Positions 63,845-64,000 of a stretch of DNA of 64,000 nt are shown here, one piece after another. The stretch is from positions 310,001-374,000 of the forward strand of contig NZ_JACIDK010000004.1 of assembly GCF_014196295.1 (NCBI RefSeq). Direction: 5' to 3'. The translations under genes and the position numbers were made by a program. The first letter of the stretch is position 1. Each line of letters starts with the position of its first letter. The notes under the pieces were generated by a model. The model did not search any database and was not told the DNA's origin. It was given only the letters and a program-made list of their open reading frames with translations. The DNA comes from Phenylobacterium haematophilum. Lineage in GTDB: Bacteria; Pseudomonadota; Alphaproteobacteria; Caulobacterales; Caulobacteraceae.

Positions 63845-64000
63845 CCCTGTGCAGCCGCCCGAATTTCGACACTCACAAATCGCTGTTTTCTGGCATTGAC
63901 CGTGCAACTTTCGCGCAGCTAATCAGCTGCTATCGCGGAACGAATCATCGCGAGTCGGCTCCACAGTCAGCGCGGTGAACGTGCGCCTCGATCGCCTCAA
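63845..64000. other. Gap after aroC with no supported gene
   Basis: The last 156 bp hold no gene I can support. A GTG at about 63977-63979 may start a gene that continues beyond the window. Confidence 0.4.

Overview
The window is high-GC, densely coded DNA from an alphaproteobacterium, most likely a member of the Caulobacteraceae (Caulobacter or Phenylobacterium relatives). Evidence for this: a DivJ-like cell-cycle histidine kinase, a MucR/Ros regulator, two DUF2336 proteins, a PEPxxWAM-type C-terminal sorting signal, two large TonB-dependent receptors and an alphaproteobacterial-type LexA box. All assignments come from reading the translated sequence; no database search was run. I see no IS element, prophage, CRISPR array or rRNA. 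The window looks like ordinary chromosome with small accessory insertions.

Layout. 1-9.7 kb: end of an ABC permease, a Pro/Gln-rich secreted protein, DUF2336, a secreted protein with three TonB C-terminal repeats, a helical repeat protein, release factor 3 (prfC) and small unknowns. 8.2-14.7 kb: regulation block with divJ, a divergent soluble kinase, sufE, a PAS protein, mucR and a second DUF2336 gene, ending in a crotonase. 14.7-17.6 kb: acyl-CoA synthetase, then a nuclease toxin/immunity-like pair behind a putative SOS box. 17.6-25.7 kb: archaeal/eukaryotic-type ProRS, MaoC hydratase, serine protease, peroxiredoxin, oligopeptidase B with a coupled GNAT, tRNA-Gln and tRNA-Pro, an L,D-transpeptidase and a small lipoprotein. 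25.8-34.8 kb: dipeptidase, a tripartite RND efflux operon with a divergent TetR gene and twin operators, and Lrp and MarR-like regulators. 35-46.4 kb: two TonB-dependent receptors, an amidohydrolase with a CIA30-like tail, SppA and a retropepsin-like lipoprotein. 46.6-50.6 kb: an Opp-type peptide transporter (binding protein and two permeases, no ATPase). 50.7-64 kb: a Blh-type phosphatase, a PEP-CTERM protein, a TetR-SDR operon, an MBL hydrolase, a cluster of tiny proteins beside a cold-shock gene, a FadD-type ligase, a frameshifted BaiN-family flavoprotein, a phosphotransferase/ATPase coupled to pdxH, a J-domain protein and aroC.

How the genes fit together. Much of the content concerns peptide and fatty-acid use: TonB receptors for uptake, dipeptidase, oligopeptidase B, the amidohydrolase and Opp parts for peptides; crotonase, two acyl-CoA synthetases and MaoC for acyl-CoA chemistry. 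Several regulatory sites are visible as inverted or direct repeats: at 14708-14728 between the crotonase and acyl-CoA synthetase, at 33006-33062 before the efflux operon, at 52012-52027 over the TetR start codon, and at 16373-16387 before the toxin. Translational coupling by ATGA, GTGA or TTGA overlaps is common (17121, 23440, 28578, 49720, 55315, 61237). Three convergent gene pairs share a CTAG as overlapping stop codons.

Most interesting: the toxin/immunity pair preceded by GTTC-N7-GTTC suggests a DNA-damage-induced bacteriocin-like module. Also notable are the second-lineage ProRS, the triple TonB_C secreted protein, the 1-nt frameshift near the end of the BaiN-like gene, and the pairing of an L,D-transpeptidase with an Lpp-like lipoprotein.
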